This document shows positions 11,151 to 23,606 of a stretch of DNA of 64,000 nucleotides, one piece after another. The notes beneath the pieces are model-generated. The model was not told the origin of the DNA and searched no databases. It was given only the letters and a program-made list of their open reading frames with translations. The translations under genes and the position numbers were made by a program. Each line of letters opens with the position of its first letter. The first letter of the stretch is position 1. Origin of the DNA: Cystobasidium ongulense (taxonomy: Eukaryota > Basidiomycota > Cystobasidiomycetes > Cystobasidiales > Cystobasidiaceae); NCBI GenBank assembly GCA_022835595.1, contig BQUP01000005.1, forward strand, positions 372,001-436,000, in the 5' to 3' direction.

Positions 11151-12506
11151 GGTTGTCTTTGAGTTACTGAAGATATGCTGGATATCGATATGGCTAGGCA
11201 GTCGAGGAGCGGTGGGAAGCCAAGCTGTCAGAGGGCGTTGGTTACAAGAAGTCATAGCTGAAATGCCCAAGAACGAGTATGTCATCTCTGACGCACTCTA
11301 CAAGTCGGCCGTTATCGACGTAATTTGGCAAACCAAATAACGGTCGTACGTGCAAGTGACGGAGATCAATGGAAATTTTCCATATCTCAGACGGAGTGAC
11401 TAGTACGGCCTGCATTCAGTACCAATATGCCAGTATGAAGCTGTTGAAAACACGATACCATACTTGCTCGCTCAGCTTTCTCACGATTGCATACTGACTG
11501 TGCGGCCGCAGCCGGCAAGTTTGGATGGGATCTTCCAAAGACTTTTGTTGATCTGCATAATTTTATCATTAAAGAATCTGATAACCCACCCTATCGCACA
11601 CTAAACTGCACCTCACACACAAACAGAGGCTACGAATTTGTACGATAAAAAGTAGGACGCCACCGAGGCCCGGGCATTTGAAATTATGCCGTCGGACTTT
11701 GAAAGCGCAATTGAAAGATGGGAGAACTTCTTCCAGGCGAGTGTTGGAGACGGTGTAAGTTAGGAATCATGGTATGTACAGTGGTATTCTGCACGATGCG
11801 GAGGGATAAGGACTGGTATATGTAATAAGCTATTGCACTACGGTATGGGTGTAAATAAGTTAAGTTTTTGAACTTCGGGTATCGCACATGCTCTCTCAAC
11901 CCTGCGGAGTTCGCCACCAACTTTTATATCCCAGTTTCGCCAACTTCAGCCAGATATGATGTGCTAGACCCTGCTATAAGCATGTGATTGGTGTAGAGTG
12001 GTAAAGAGGACGGCAGTACTCTCCACTTGTCCTTATCATGCTTGAATGACCCAATCACGTGCCGCTCTGGCCCGGTGTGTCACGGTTTGGGGCGATTCTG
12101 CAGGAACCCCCATTATTAAGTTTTCATTCTTCGGCTTCCGGCTTCCGGCTTGCACGCATTGGAATTCTTCAAAGCTGTGTCTTCTGATGTCGGGAGATTG
12201 TTGCTGGATGGAAGAACGGGTGTTGCGGTGGATGATGGATGATTTGCAGATCAGCGGAAATCCTGTAAACTCTTTCGAGCTTTCGACAACTCTGTGTACA
12301 GCCATTTGACTACCGTGTGCAACTCCGCTGTTCTGGGAGTACCGTACGGCAGTACGTAGTGCAGACACGATAAAAGTACTCATACCCTCCGACGATACCG
12401 CACCGCATCGATTGCAAAGCGCGCCCGACAGCCTCGCTCTTCGAACCTTCCCACTCTATTCTATTCTCCCGACCGCATCTACACCGCGAACAAACGAGAG
12501 GAAGCC
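11151..12506. other. Long divergent intergenic region
   Basis: About 1.36 kb between divergent starts. Only short frames without domains are present. A small direct repeat (CGGCTTC x3) lies at about 12130-12150. The length suits a regulated promoter for the Zn2Cys6 gene, possibly with an untranslated leader, but no element is identifiable. Confidence 0.4.
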
Positions 12507-15500
12507 ATGGACCCCGAAGATGAGAGCAGCAACATCCTCAACGACGCACTCTCTGCACTCAGCGACGCCGCTGCTGCTGCGCTGCCAGTGGGCCATGGAG
12601 CAGAAGAGTCCCGGATGGCTCTGCGCGACGAGCCCGAGCGGGCGTCTGCTCGTGGGCTGAAGACGGGCAGTGTGGAACACGAGCATGGCGCTGCAGGCAG
12701 CACCAGGCTTCCATCCACATCGTCATCACCATCAGCTGTGTCTGGACTCTCTACCGCTGCTGCTCTGGCTTCCACCGCAGCTGCTGCAATCCTGCCCGGC
12801 AGCGCACACCGACACCATGTGGCGCCGGACACTTCGGCATCACCGTACAGGCGGTCGAGCAGCAGTACAGAGTACGACGGCATCGCAAGGAGTACGCACC
12901 ATACACACTCTACGCATACGCCGTCACAGCATACCTCTCCAGCTGGTTCTACACCCGTCGCTGTCGGGACAACTGCATCCAAAGCAAATGGCTCCGCGGC
13001 CTCCGATACTGCCGTGCCTGCCTCTGGTCCTTCCAACAGTACAAGCAGCACGACGACCCATGGAAGCTTGAAACGTAAGTGAATCATGTCTCTAGACTGG
13101 CTTGTACACTCTCTGCACCCTTCGTCATCCACCCTGTCATCCTATGCATGCTATGTCGGAACTCCGCTTGACCTCATCGGCTCCCGACCTCTCTCTTCGA
13201 TTATGCCTACAAACGCTCAAATCTGAGACAAGTTCACCGCAACTCTTCGGATAATATTTCGGATACTCGTCAACTGCATCCTTGACGCTCTAGCCCTCAA
13301 GCAGAACACCCCTGGTACACAAAGAGCGTATTACATGCTATTCCGACGCAAATCCGCAGGTTACCGATGAAAATCAGAGAAACGCCGCACACCTACCTTC
13401 CAGTTCAGGGTAATAGAAAAGGTTAAGGTTGGGGCATTGCTCATCCGAGACCGGAAGCTGGGCTCAAAGGTCGACATCATGCATTGGCGACCTTCTTCCT
13501 TCTTGGCGCGCCATTTACAAGATACACATACACGTTTGCATAGGATGATGCTTCTCCCCACACTTTCCCCATATCACTTTCCCCAGTCTGTTCACAGCTA
13601 GGCTTATCGGACAAACAATACTAACTCTGAGTTTGATATTTCTCCCTTCTGTACCATCTTATTCCATCGTTACGTTTCATCCAGGTCCCTTTTCTCGCGT
13701 AGATGAACTCCTCGAAGCGGCGGCTTCTCCTTCTTCTGACTCCACGTCAAGTCAGCTTAACAAGCAGGCCAAGATGAAGAAATCACCAAAAAGCAACACT
13801 TCCAACACAAAGGAGAATCGCTCTTCATTTCTCTACAACTCATCTTCCGCTTCTACCTCCATTGCCTCGTCATCTGGCAATATCAATGGTACTACAGCGG
13901 ACGGAGCACCAGGAACGACAACACCGACTACAGCACCACCAGCTAGGAAGTCGGCATATCAAGGACCAAAAATATCCATGGCGTGCTACTCTTGTAGATC
14001 AAGTAAGACTAGATGCTCAGGTACTCAACCTTGCAATAGGTGTGACTTAAAGAAGATGCAATGCTCTTATCCGCTGAGAGATGGGAGGACTGCAAACCGG
14101 ACTTCGTGAGTGGTCTTTTTCGTCGATCTGTGTATCTTTATGACTCTCGCTAAGGAAGATCTGTGTTCTTCTATTCTATTTCAGTCTACATACACTCGGT
14201 GCAGTCTCGTCTTTGTCTTCTTCGCAACCCAACACACCTCCCTACCCTTCGCTTCAAAGCGGATACGAGCCAGGACCAATGCAACGTTTCAATCAAGCAT
14301 TCGCACTGAAATCTAATTCCCATCGCGTCCTTTCACATCCCCCGCCTGGCGTGAATCATACCATGCCATCCGTCTTTCAACACCAAACATTACCAAGTTC
14401 AGCGACTAGTACGCGTGATTCCCCTCCAATTCATCACCATCCATTCCCTCGCCCTCCTCCACCTATGGTACAGTCGCATCAACAACAACACAGTGCCTCA
14501 CCAAATGGAGAGAATGATGGTCAGAGCAGTAAAAGACCTTCTACTGGTGGCAGCACGACTTCAAGGACACATATGCCATTACCACTCAGTGGCAATGGAA
14601 GCACGAGTAAATCATCTGTATCGCCAGAGTATCTTTCACCTCGATTAAGTTCTTCATACCCTCGTTTTCATCATCAAGATCATCACAATGGACACGAAGA
14701 TAACGCCAGACCGGCAACTGCCGGAGCCTCGCAGTATACCAGTAGATCTACTCGCATCAAAGAAGAGGAAGGTCGACACACGAGGGATAGGAGTCATTCG
14801 TATCCTCATCCTGTCCCGTCGTATCTCAAAGATTACACACTCCCATTGCCATCGCTGCGAAACACGCCCCTCGCTAGTCCAATTATAGGTAGTGAGGGCG
14901 GAAGTGGTGCAAGAGATAAAACGACAGAGGACTATCGTGGGCCTGGACCCGAGAGATTCTTAGAAGGTCACTCAACAATCACAGAGAGTAATGCTTTACA
15001 ATTGAAAGATCACAGAAGACCTGTTAATGCACATCCTGAATCAAATGCATTCAGTGAATCTGAACCGATTTATAAAAAATCACCAACATCATTGCAGCAG
15101 CAACAACAGCAAGTTTCTGGATTACCTTATCCTGCTTCTACGGCGTACCTACCTTTCTCTTTACAACAGCATCGATATTCACCCCTCTTCTCTTCTTCTT
15201 CTTCCTCCTTCTCGATGCAACACCACCTACGAGGCGAGGACGCTTATCATTCACATGCTACTATCGTCAAAAGAGAGGCCGAGAGCTCGCCTAGAATAGA
15301 TGAGCTGTCTGGCTCACCTGGCGTTGCTACACCTTTCGAGCAGAATCCAAGTCGTACAGAGGAGGAGGTATATAATAGTGAAGTCGATAGAAGTAGAACA
15401 TCGCCCCCTTCGATAGCTTCTACGGCAGCTACTTCACTTAGTTCTTCGATGTACGGAGAAGGAAATAAAGCTGGCACATATGCAGTAGGACCTGCATATT

Positions 15501-15866
15501 CGCATTCTAATAGCCTTTTACCATCAATACTGGGTACCAATAGGGCATTGCCAGATGCGCTAATACCGTGGAGGGCTCTGCTTCAACAAGCGGGAATACC
15601 AGATTTAGAAACGCTAAAATCGGAAATCCCATTTGAAGCTGTTAAGAGATATGTTGACTGTTTAGCTGAAGTGAGTGTTCCCTTTGCTTATTGCAAAACG
15701 GTCAAAATGCTGATTTTTGCAATTGGTTTCCTGTAATTTTCCTTTCTCGCAGAGCTGGCCGGAAGTGTTACCGACTTTTACGAAGAGATTCCAATTACGC
15801 TATGCTATTGAAGATGCACTTACGCGTGCATGCCGTGATGTCACATCGAAGATTTCGGATTATTAG
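12507..15866 (+). CDS. Zn(II)2Cys6 fungal transcription factor
   Basis: Four exons (12507-13074, 13685-14105, 14185-15670, 15753-15866) whose phases close to 862 residues. The binuclear zinc cluster is at about residues 288-320: ACYSC RSSKTRC SGTQPC NRC DLKKMQC, exactly C-x2-C-x6-C-x5-C-x2-C-x6-C, preceded by basic and serine-rich sequence. The remainder is very rich in Ser, His, Pro and Gln (disordered, probably activation regions), with a conserved-looking end: PDALIPWRALLQQAGIPDLE then SWPEVLPTFTKRFQLRYAIEDAL. No fungal-specific middle homology domain is recognisable, so it is not a typical Gal4-type enzyme regulator. The first intron is long (about 610 nt) compared with the others. Target genes are unknown. 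Confidence 0.85.
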
Positions 15867-16454
15867 AAGAATTGATATGGGATGCAGGAGGTTGAGTGGA
15901 ATGGATGGGATTGACGAGATATGGTCGTTGATGAGGAGTAGTCAGCAAAGAGAGAGTAGCAAACAGTCAAGAAGTGAGCAGTAGATACCGATTCGGTGTG
16001 CAGGTAGCCGATAGCCTCAAGTGGCAGTATGAACGTTTAACAAGCAGTTTAGACACAGAGTCCGAACTTTTCAGATTCTTGACATAAATGTAGACGAGCG
16101 CATTTGCCAGATAGATTCTCTTATCCCCCATGTGTAGATTGATTCTGCCTAGGTGTCCTCTCCTAATATACGATTGAGGGGATAGGCTGAGTACTGAATG
16201 TTGTAGTTTCTATACTTTTCATCAAATACACGTGTGTTGGTATGCAAAGCATTCATTTCGTTTCCCCAACATGGCAGTCCTTTACAACATACAATGACTA
16301 TCATTCTGGAGTCAATACTGAGTGCTTTGATTCCATTTTTGTTCGGCCAAAAGAGAGCCTTTCCTTCACTTCTTGTCCAACCCGCCCTACTACGGCTGAA
16401 GGCACGATATCCCAGCCAAACAGGCTAACGGCGAAAGCAAGAGAGGTTCGAACG
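15867..16454. other. Intergenic, promoter side of Clr2-like gene
   Basis: About 590 bp. A frame open upstream from 16242 is in phase with the next gene, but the ATG at 16455 gives the more plausible start. No RNA gene or repeat is seen. Confidence 0.35.
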
Positions 16455-19400
16455 ATGACTGGACGATTCACTGCCATGTCGGGCTTCTTGACTGGTCTGT
16501 TCAGTCAGAGTCCCACCCGTGTGTCAAGTGAGCGGTCCTCGCAAGATCATACAAGAGCGAGTCCAACTGCTGGGCCGTCGACGTTTGGCAGCTCGCCTGA
16601 TCACAAGAGCGGATTAGCCATACTCGAGGACAAGCCACAGATGGACGATTCACTCATGTATGGCGTAGAGCTGGATATCAGCACCTTGGACGCTGGGACA
16701 AGCCTCATTTTGAGTGGGGAGCGTTCTATTGCCAGCTCCGGCTTCTATGGCACTTCCAGAATCAACAGCAGGACAGACGACCGCAAGCGTAGAGACAAGG
16801 GCAAAGGCAAAGCGAGAGATGAACCGCCCGTGAAGGCGTTTCGGCGCGTCATGGAGGACTCATTTCAGCCTGTTAGGGTATATAGATGCCCTGCCTCCGA
16901 TCGCCCTCTTTATACACTGGATAGAGTCAAATACACTATCACCATACACGCTACAGATGCAGATTCGAGGTACTGGCCTAGTAAGGCCCATCAGAAGAGT
17001 AGCGAAGCCTCGGAAGCGGATCACCTGCTCTCGTCTCCAAGCAAGAAAAAGGACTGGCATGAGCCCGTCAATAGCGAAACGAAACAATGCCTGGCTTGGA
17101 AACAGAAGTGCGGACATGGCTTGGCTAGATTATTGGACCTTGAAGGTGGTGAGTGTGGATAGACCTGCCTATCGAGTTAGTCGCTAATGTCGTATTCCAC
17201 AGATCCCAAACTTTGGAAACTGGCGGATTGGCCTGGTGGGTACAAGATGTTCATAAAGCATCAATATCAGACCCAATACTCTTTCTTCCACTACAGTAAG
17301 AATACTCTTCGGTTCAACATCAGCTAGTGTATCTCTTCCACAAGCTGACGTATAGCGTCAAAACTTTCAATTTACTATCTTTGAACAGTAATCGGCTCTA
17401 GCTTTCTATGCACGAAGCGCTTTACCACTGCCAAGGAATACACCAAACACTTGTACTGGCTCTGTACATTTGGACAAGATATACATGCGAAATGTAAATG
17501 TCGCTTCTGCGTACGAGAATATGAGAAGGATGGGAAACCACGTACGGCAATTATACAGCGATGTATTCGGGTGCCATACTTGGAGGACATGCCACCACCG
17601 TCAAAACGAGCGAAACATACTGCTTCGACATCGCATACGATTGGCCGTACGAGCAAAAGCAGTCGGGCAGAGCCAATCGTCGAGATACCAGTACCCGCAA
17701 CTGCTGCTTCTATACCTGCCCCTGCCAATGCCGACCGTAGAGGCGAAGTCCAACCGCCCGTTATTGGTCCGCCGAGCTTGGTTTCTTCTGCTTTGCCACT
17801 CGTCAATGTAGCAGGCGGACTATTCAGCAAGGTATTTGGCTACTCTAGCGCGGCAACTATTTCTGCTACGACCCTTGGCCAGACGAGTTCAGCCGTCCCA
17901 ACACAAAAGAAAGGTCGCAAAGGTGGTAGACCACCGGCATCGGCTGCCGCTGCACTACATGCAAAACAAGAGCCAGTTGTTGAGATCGCATCGCCTTTAC
18001 GAGCCAGTACATCCGCAGTAACGCTCGAAAGTGTAGTCTCGTCAGTGACTATGGTAGCTGATTCATCAAATCTTGGTAAAAGAAAGAGGAGAGACGTCGA
18101 TTACCGTATAAAAACTCTAGCACAATTAGAAGCCGAGGAAGCTGCAGAAGCTGCCCACATGGCGGCCAGTACTTCGATGAATGGAGTCGATGGCAATGGA
18201 AGAGCCGCGAGGAGTACGCGCAACCTTAAGAGCATGAAAGAGTCACCTGTTCCTCCTCTTCGGCCGCCAGCTGGGCCTATGTATAACGGTCCCTTTATAC
18301 ATCGAAAGAGGTGCGCATCATGACTCCCAGTCCTCTTGGAGTGTGTCGGCTGACTTATGCGCTTGCTCATTTAAAGGCATGACGACTTAAAGATGCACTC
18401 AGCACCTTACAGAGAACACGAAATAGTATGGTACAAACTCGACATTCCGCATATCTGCCCTACCAATGCTAAAGTGCAGATTACGCATTGGCCTGCCGAG
18501 ATTATCTCAAAGACCCTCAAGATCGAAACTCATCATGTCGAAATCGTTTCAATCGAGGATATGAATGGAGGCAAGATGGATATACCGCAACCTGTCAACA
18601 TGCAGTATTATGTTTACATGATTGAGCTTATGGGTGTTGAAAGTGGCGCTGATACATTCGAATGTAGAGTGCGAGATCTACTACCCTGGCTGACATACTC
18701 TGTTCCTGAAGTCATGAGAACTCAAGCCAGGACTTTATTGAAGAGAAAGGACAGCCTTTTGAAGAGCTTGGACGGAGATGAGGAGGATTTCCAGAGTAGG
18801 CTCACTACTTGGGCATGGGCTCGCCATTGGGCAGATGCGATACGCAGTCATTTCGCACCATTTGGACTCTTTTTCGACAGTGAAGCTCTTAAGAAGATGC
18901 GAAGGAAAAGGCAGGGAGGGTACTACAACGGATCCATTAAGAAGAAAAGATCGAGAGCGGAAAAGGATGCACAGGAGAAGGAAATGATCAGAGAAACGGA
19001 AATGATTGAAAGTAGTGTTCAACAATATCAAGGCATTTGGTTTGGAACTGAGAAGATTTGGATCGGCGACATGGTGAGGCTAGCCGGTACTTTTGAGTCC
19101 CCTCATTCAGACCCTTCAAAGCCATCATCTAAAGCTCAAATGAACGGAAACGGGCGATCGACATCAAATTCAGCTTACTTGCAACTCTACAAGGGTAGAC
19201 GATTGAGTGAGGGGAAGGGACCGCTAGTCAAACTCGAAGGCTTCAAGATGAGTGAAGCAAGCATAGGCAAGCCAATTTTCCTGCAGGTCACCCATATCTA
19301 TCGTGTGCCAGGCCAGGAAGGCAGCCCACCGACTCTCCAATTCGATGGGTCGTACTACGAACTCGTTAAGGAAGACGAAGGGAAGGTGAAGAAACCACTT

Positions 19401-20139
19401 TCTTCCAACGGTGGCATGCAAGGTGTTCTAGACAATAGCGACACTTCCTCGTCGTCTACTCCAGATCAAGACTTAGGCGACCCTGTCACAGGCGTGAAGC
19501 AGCTTGATACCAGCATTCCGAGTTTATATCGGAAGGAATTAGTACCTCCTCCTGCGGGAGGTTATGTCTTCAAGCCTTTGAAGAGACTGGCTGGCATTGC
19601 AGAAGAAGATGGCGCTACTGGGATTCCACCCCATATGATCGCCGGGTGAGTAGCTTTCCCTGTGTCAGAAGTAACTCGGCATTCTAGATGACGCCGCCCT
19701 CGGAAGTCATACTGATTGTGAATAATGTCGTCATGCTAGCCGCTACTATACGTCCGATGTTCTCTTCCCAGACTCCGATGACCAGCACACACGCAAATTG
19801 ACCCGTTCCGCTTCGGGAAAGACGTATCGACCTGAGACTCAAATGAGACCTACACACTGGACTGTGAATAGAAGAGTGATGATACGTACTTCAAGAAAAG
19901 TAGCTACCAAAGATATGCAGATCTACTTTAACCGGCGCGAGGAGGAAGAGAGACAAGTCAAAGAACATGAAAGGAGAAGGCAAGAGCTCTTACTTGCTAA
20001 TGGCGGTAACGCGGCGTCGGACACGGATGAGGACGATGGACCGGTAGTCTCTACTACCAGGATCAGTCAGCCCGATGCAGGGAAAGAGCGCAAAGACCGT
20101 TTTAGAGAAAGTGCGCCCTCCGAAAAATACAGGCTATGA
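16455..20139 (+). CDS. CLR2: Clr2-like transcriptional silencing protein
   Basis: Five exons (16455-17148, 17203-17295, 17389-18310, 18377-19645, 19740-20139) closing to 1125 residues. The segment across exons 2-3 (KLADWPGGYKMF, then a region of the form FTTAKEYTKHLYWLC...CKCRFC) matches the Clr2 N-terminal pattern, a 'P-E-G-Y' segment then a [HP]xxWL / CxCxxC zinc-like motif. Exon 4 starts a second conserved module (HEIVWYKLD, ITHWPAEIISKTL) followed by a BAH-like region. In fission yeast Clr2 is a SHREC subunit that helps histone-deacetylase-dependent heterochromatin silencing; here that role is inferred. Between the modules is a low-complexity linker with KKGRKGGRPP. The end is charged coiled-coil-like (RREEEERQVKEHERRRQ). 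Confidence 0.72.
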
Positions 20140-20202
20140 GTAAGATAGGTCGTCAAGCGTCAAACAGAACTACCCCAGTCTGTGAAACTCCCAATTTAAC
20201 TA

Positions 20203-20526
20203 CTAGCACGCGTCGTTCACATCAAAGCACAACATCATATCTTCGGATGTCCATACTTGGCATCCTTCGTAAGCGAAAGGGCATATACACAATGTGTATT
20301 CACCACAGACACCTCGGATACGATCTTTTACGGTCATTTCTTCAATCGCTTCTCTTGATACGTTTCCAACCGCCGTAGGATCGGGATATAGCGTAGAGGT
20401 CCTGTTGAAATAGGCGTATGATCCACTGTTGTGACGCAAGCCTTTGATGCCCAAACGAGTTTGGGATGATGCCACCGCTTGCAGTGCAGTCGTTACCGCA
20501 TAAATTAGGAGTAAGGTCTTTATCAT
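20203..20526 (-). CDS. Small secreted cysteine-containing protein
   Basis: Single-exon 107-residue product. A clear signal peptide (MIKTLLLIYAVTTALQAVASS) is followed by a polar region with two N-glycosylation sequons (NRT, NVS) and a C-terminal domain with six cysteines (VCGEYTLCIC, GCQVW, MLCFDVNDAC), an even number that could form three disulfides. No family is recognised. Size, secretion signal and cysteine pattern are typical of fungal secreted effector-like, antimicrobial or wall-associated proteins; the choice among these is not supported by sequence alone. It converges on the Clr2-like gene with only 63 bp between stops. Confidence 0.65.
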   Translation of the reverse strand: MIKTLLLIYAVTTALQAVASSQTRLGIKGLRHNSGSYAYFNRTSTLYPDPTAVGNVSREAIEEMTVKDRIRGVCGEYTLCICPFAYEGCQVWTSEDMMLCFDVNDAC

Positions 20527-21160
20527 GACTTGCTTCTATGGCCTATTGACTCGTTCTAATGTCTTCGTTCCTGACAAAGAATGATTATAGGTTTTGGTTT
20601 GTTGATGCAATTATTACCTGCTGGTCAGATCATGATTTACTCACCAAAGGACAGGATGCAGAAGCACGCGACCACTTATGGAGGGCTGAGCTGGATTGAT
20701 CTGGAAGAAGACAAGAGAGGCTGGCTACAATGATGCCCTGTTATGGTAGACTAGTGTGGGCGGTACGGTGGCCAAGCTGAATAAACAAGGCTCTGCGGGG
20801 CATGAAAGTGGGGCCCCGCAACTTAGTTTGGAGAGAGTTCTTCTGTCTGGACCGTTTCTTTTGTCTGGACCGTCTCTTTTGTCTGGACCATTACTGCAGC
20901 CGGGAAACCTGGAACTTCTACGGCTTGTTGCCGGCCGACCGTGCCGGTATTGCATGAGGGGAAAGTCTCAGGGCGTGCAACCTGCTGTGGTCACGTTGCA
21001 CGAGATGCACCTACAAGCGGGGAAGTCCCAAACGACCTTTACAAGACTCACACCTTGCAGGCAGCACAACTCTCAATTTATAAAGGTGTACTTGCACGTG
21101 TGGCAGACGACTGGTGATTCTTGAATTGTACAGTCGAAGACGGGGAAAACCTTTCGCATC
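20527..21160. other. Divergent intergenic region with short tandem repeat
   Basis: About 635 bp between the secreted-protein start and the hydrolase start. A plus frame at 20756-21124 exists mainly because of the 18-bp tandem repeat (listed separately). No domain is seen, and I treat it as non-coding. Confidence 0.35.
20842..20890. repeat. 18-bp tandem repeat, about 2.7 copies
   Basis: Repeating unit TGTCTGGACCGTTTCTTT, with the second and third copies diverging slightly. It lies in the promoter-side region of the alpha/beta hydrolase gene. Confidence 0.75.
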
Positions 21161-22754
21161 ATGTCCGCCCGCGAGAATATCGAGTTCAAGACAGTGGATG
21201 TAGGTGACCTTGACTACCTTACTCAAATGAGCTACTGCCATGATCACTCTAACTGATTATCATCATGTTGAAACTTAGGGCGTTACGCTTCGAGGCTGGT
21301 TCTTCAAAGCAACAGGACAAGACAAAGCGCCATGCATCGTAATGGCCCACGGCTGGAGTGCGACGAAAGAATTTGATCTAGATGAATTCGCGACTGTATT
21401 CCAGTCTAATGGAATGCATGCTATGGCATACGATCATCGGTTGGTTTTGAAGTTTGAGATTCGAAAGAACCATATCTTTTGAATTGATATTTTTTCAATT
21501 TGCTGATTTGTTCCCATTCTCTTGCACCAATATAGAGGATTCGGTGATTCAGAGACGGGACCAAACGCACCTAGATTGGAAATTATCCCATCTCAGCAGT
21601 TGTCAGACTGGTCGGATGCTATAACGTATGCTCAAAGCCGCTCTGAAGTTGATCCGAAGAAAATCGGGATCTGGGTAAGTATAATCTTTCGTCAATCTGA
21701 CAGCATTTATAGTACAAAGATTACGATCTTGTAACTGACAATGTTCAACAACGACCTGCTATTCCTTAGGGATCGTCTTATTCTGGTGGACACGTCTTAC
21801 AGCTCGGAGCGACAGACAAACGAGTGAAAGCGGTATCATCTCAAGTTCCATTTGTCTCTGGTTCGGCGAATTTCAGATGTTTGGTACGAGCCGATTTTAT
21901 TCCTGGATTATTGTCAGCCTTTGAAGGGGGTACGTGCAAATATCTGTTGTCAAGCACTGAAAGCTAGCTTTCAAGTTCTGATGCTGATGATGGTATATCT
22001 ACCATGTTGCTCTCTTAGACCGCCATGCTAGAGCACAAGGAGAGAAACCTGGCTCCTTACCAGTTGTAGATCCTGATGTGAGTGACAAGATCTACTGTCT
22101 CAAACGGCTTGATCATAAGCGGCATACTGACCTATACAAACTGTAGCCAATGGCCACTTCTTCCCTTCCTACTGCGGATTCTTGGGAATTCTTCAACAGA
22201 GTTGGTCTGCAGGGTCGAGCTCAGGGTAAATGGGAGAACTCTATCACTATGAGAAGGTGAGTTTACCATTGAGAACTAGTGACAGGATAGTTATCAATGG
22301 CTGAGCCTTAACGGTTGTTCCAATTGCCTGACATCTTTATATCAGCATGGAGCATTTCACTGCTTATGAGCCTGGACGCTATGTACGTCATGCATTGTAG
22401 CCCTTCCATGTGCATACTTGAGGTGGAGATGCTAATATCTTGGTTTTTGGTGTAGGTGGACCTAATCTCACCCGTCCCACTTCTCATGACGGTCGCCGAG
22501 AACGACGTACTCACGCCGACGCATGTTGCAATTGATGCTTATACCAAGGCCAAAGAGCCAAAGCAGTTGAATATCTTGAAGGGAGCGGGTCATTTTGATG
22601 GCTGTGAGCACCGTCCCTTTTTACAGATCAATTCTCTAAGGCGAGTAGCTGAATTTTCAGCTTGGCGTTTTTCCCATCAGACACTGGGAAATGGTTCAAG
22701 CAGAACTCTCAAACTCAGGTTGACTTTTTCAAGAAGGCTTTTGACAGTCAGTAG
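21161..22754 (+). CDS. Alpha/beta hydrolase (Xaa-Pro peptidase-like / Af380-like family)
   Basis: Nine short exons (21161-21199, 21279-21439, 21536-21674, 21770-21929, 22019-22077, 22147-22256, 22346-22382, 22456-22603, 22681-22754) close exactly to 308 residues. Fold landmarks: VTLRGWFFKA, the oxyanion segment MAHGWSATKEF, DHRGFGDSE, nucleophile elbow GIWGSSYSGG (Ser), acid in TVAENDVLTP (Asp), and base in GAGHFDGY (His). This order and the ending VDFFKKAF match the fungal hydrolase group that contains polyketide-transferase-like enzymes such as Af380 and dienelactone/peptidase S15-like proteins. The substrate is unknown; no biosynthetic cluster is visible nearby apart from the MFS exporter next door. 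Probably cytosolic, as there is no signal peptide. Confidence 0.85.
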
Positions 22755-23606
22755 GCGATTCGTTGGTGCGGATATAAGTCGAGATTAGTTTTTCGGCTTA
22801 AGAGCCGAGAATGTGATGCTGGAGGTGCTTTAGTTTAATAATTAGTGCTATCTTCCTGTTCCGGTGCTTTGTTCACGTTGTTATCAGCATGAAAGTATCA
22901 GGCCGTAAAGGGCTGAATAGGATGACTGTTCAAGAGTCTCCGAGGGTGTCGTCGCGTAATTAGGTCAATGACGTCACTTTTCCGAAAACGGTACTATCTT
23001 CGCCATTAATGGGAGGGTATCGCAAAAGCACTGAGAATCTGGAGGTGTGGTAAGACCATCTGTCGAGCATTTGAAGATGTTAATCAACACCGGATAAATG
23101 AACCTGGCGAGTGCACAGTGTAGCAAATGTGCTGTGGTTGCATGTTATATGGACTTAAGCAGCGGACATTAGCTGGGTACCATCGCCGCTGCATCAGGAC
23201 CCGTAACTTATACCCTACAGCATGAGCAGTGACGAAAAGCGAGTCACATTGACAAAGCAGAGCTGTATTATCAATCAGCCTCTTTACTGAGGGAGATAGC
23301 CATCCTGTACGTGTACGCATTCTTTGCTGCGATTCGATGCGATCCAGTTCGATTCGAATCGCAATGCCAGGTTTTGAGCGCGAAAAGAGAGCTGAGCAAA
23401 TTTACACTGGATAATGATGATGGTATTTTTCAACAGACTGCAGAATGCAGCTCGACAACTCACTCGCCTCTCTTCTTTGCTTTGCTCTTCCACTACGCTG
23501 TCCAGCCCGCCTCGATTGCCACTGCAGATCGAAGGCACGCTTTTTTGGCTGCCTGGCCTGACTTTGTTGCAGGCTCGCCTTTGACACACCAAGTCAGCCA
23601 GTCAAC
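22755..23606. other. Intergenic, nothing recognised
   Basis: About 850 bp. A near-palindromic run of GATTCGA/TTCGAATC lies around 23330-23362. There is no domain-bearing frame and no tRNA-like cloverleaf I can fold. Confidence 0.35.

Noticed and set aside
12479-13132. 217-codon minus frame over the first exon of the Zn2Cys6 gene
   Set aside because: Antisense shadow of a Ser/Ala-rich exon. The opposite strand has the zinc-cluster gene with closing splice phases.
16445-16455. GGTTCGAAC, a tRNA B-box-like sequence
   Set aside because: It lies immediately before the Clr2-like start ATG. No acceptor stem or A box can be folded around it.
20756-21124. 122-codon plus frame upstream of the hydrolase
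   Set aside because: The frame is kept open by the tandem repeat. It lacks a domain and ends before the hydrolase start.
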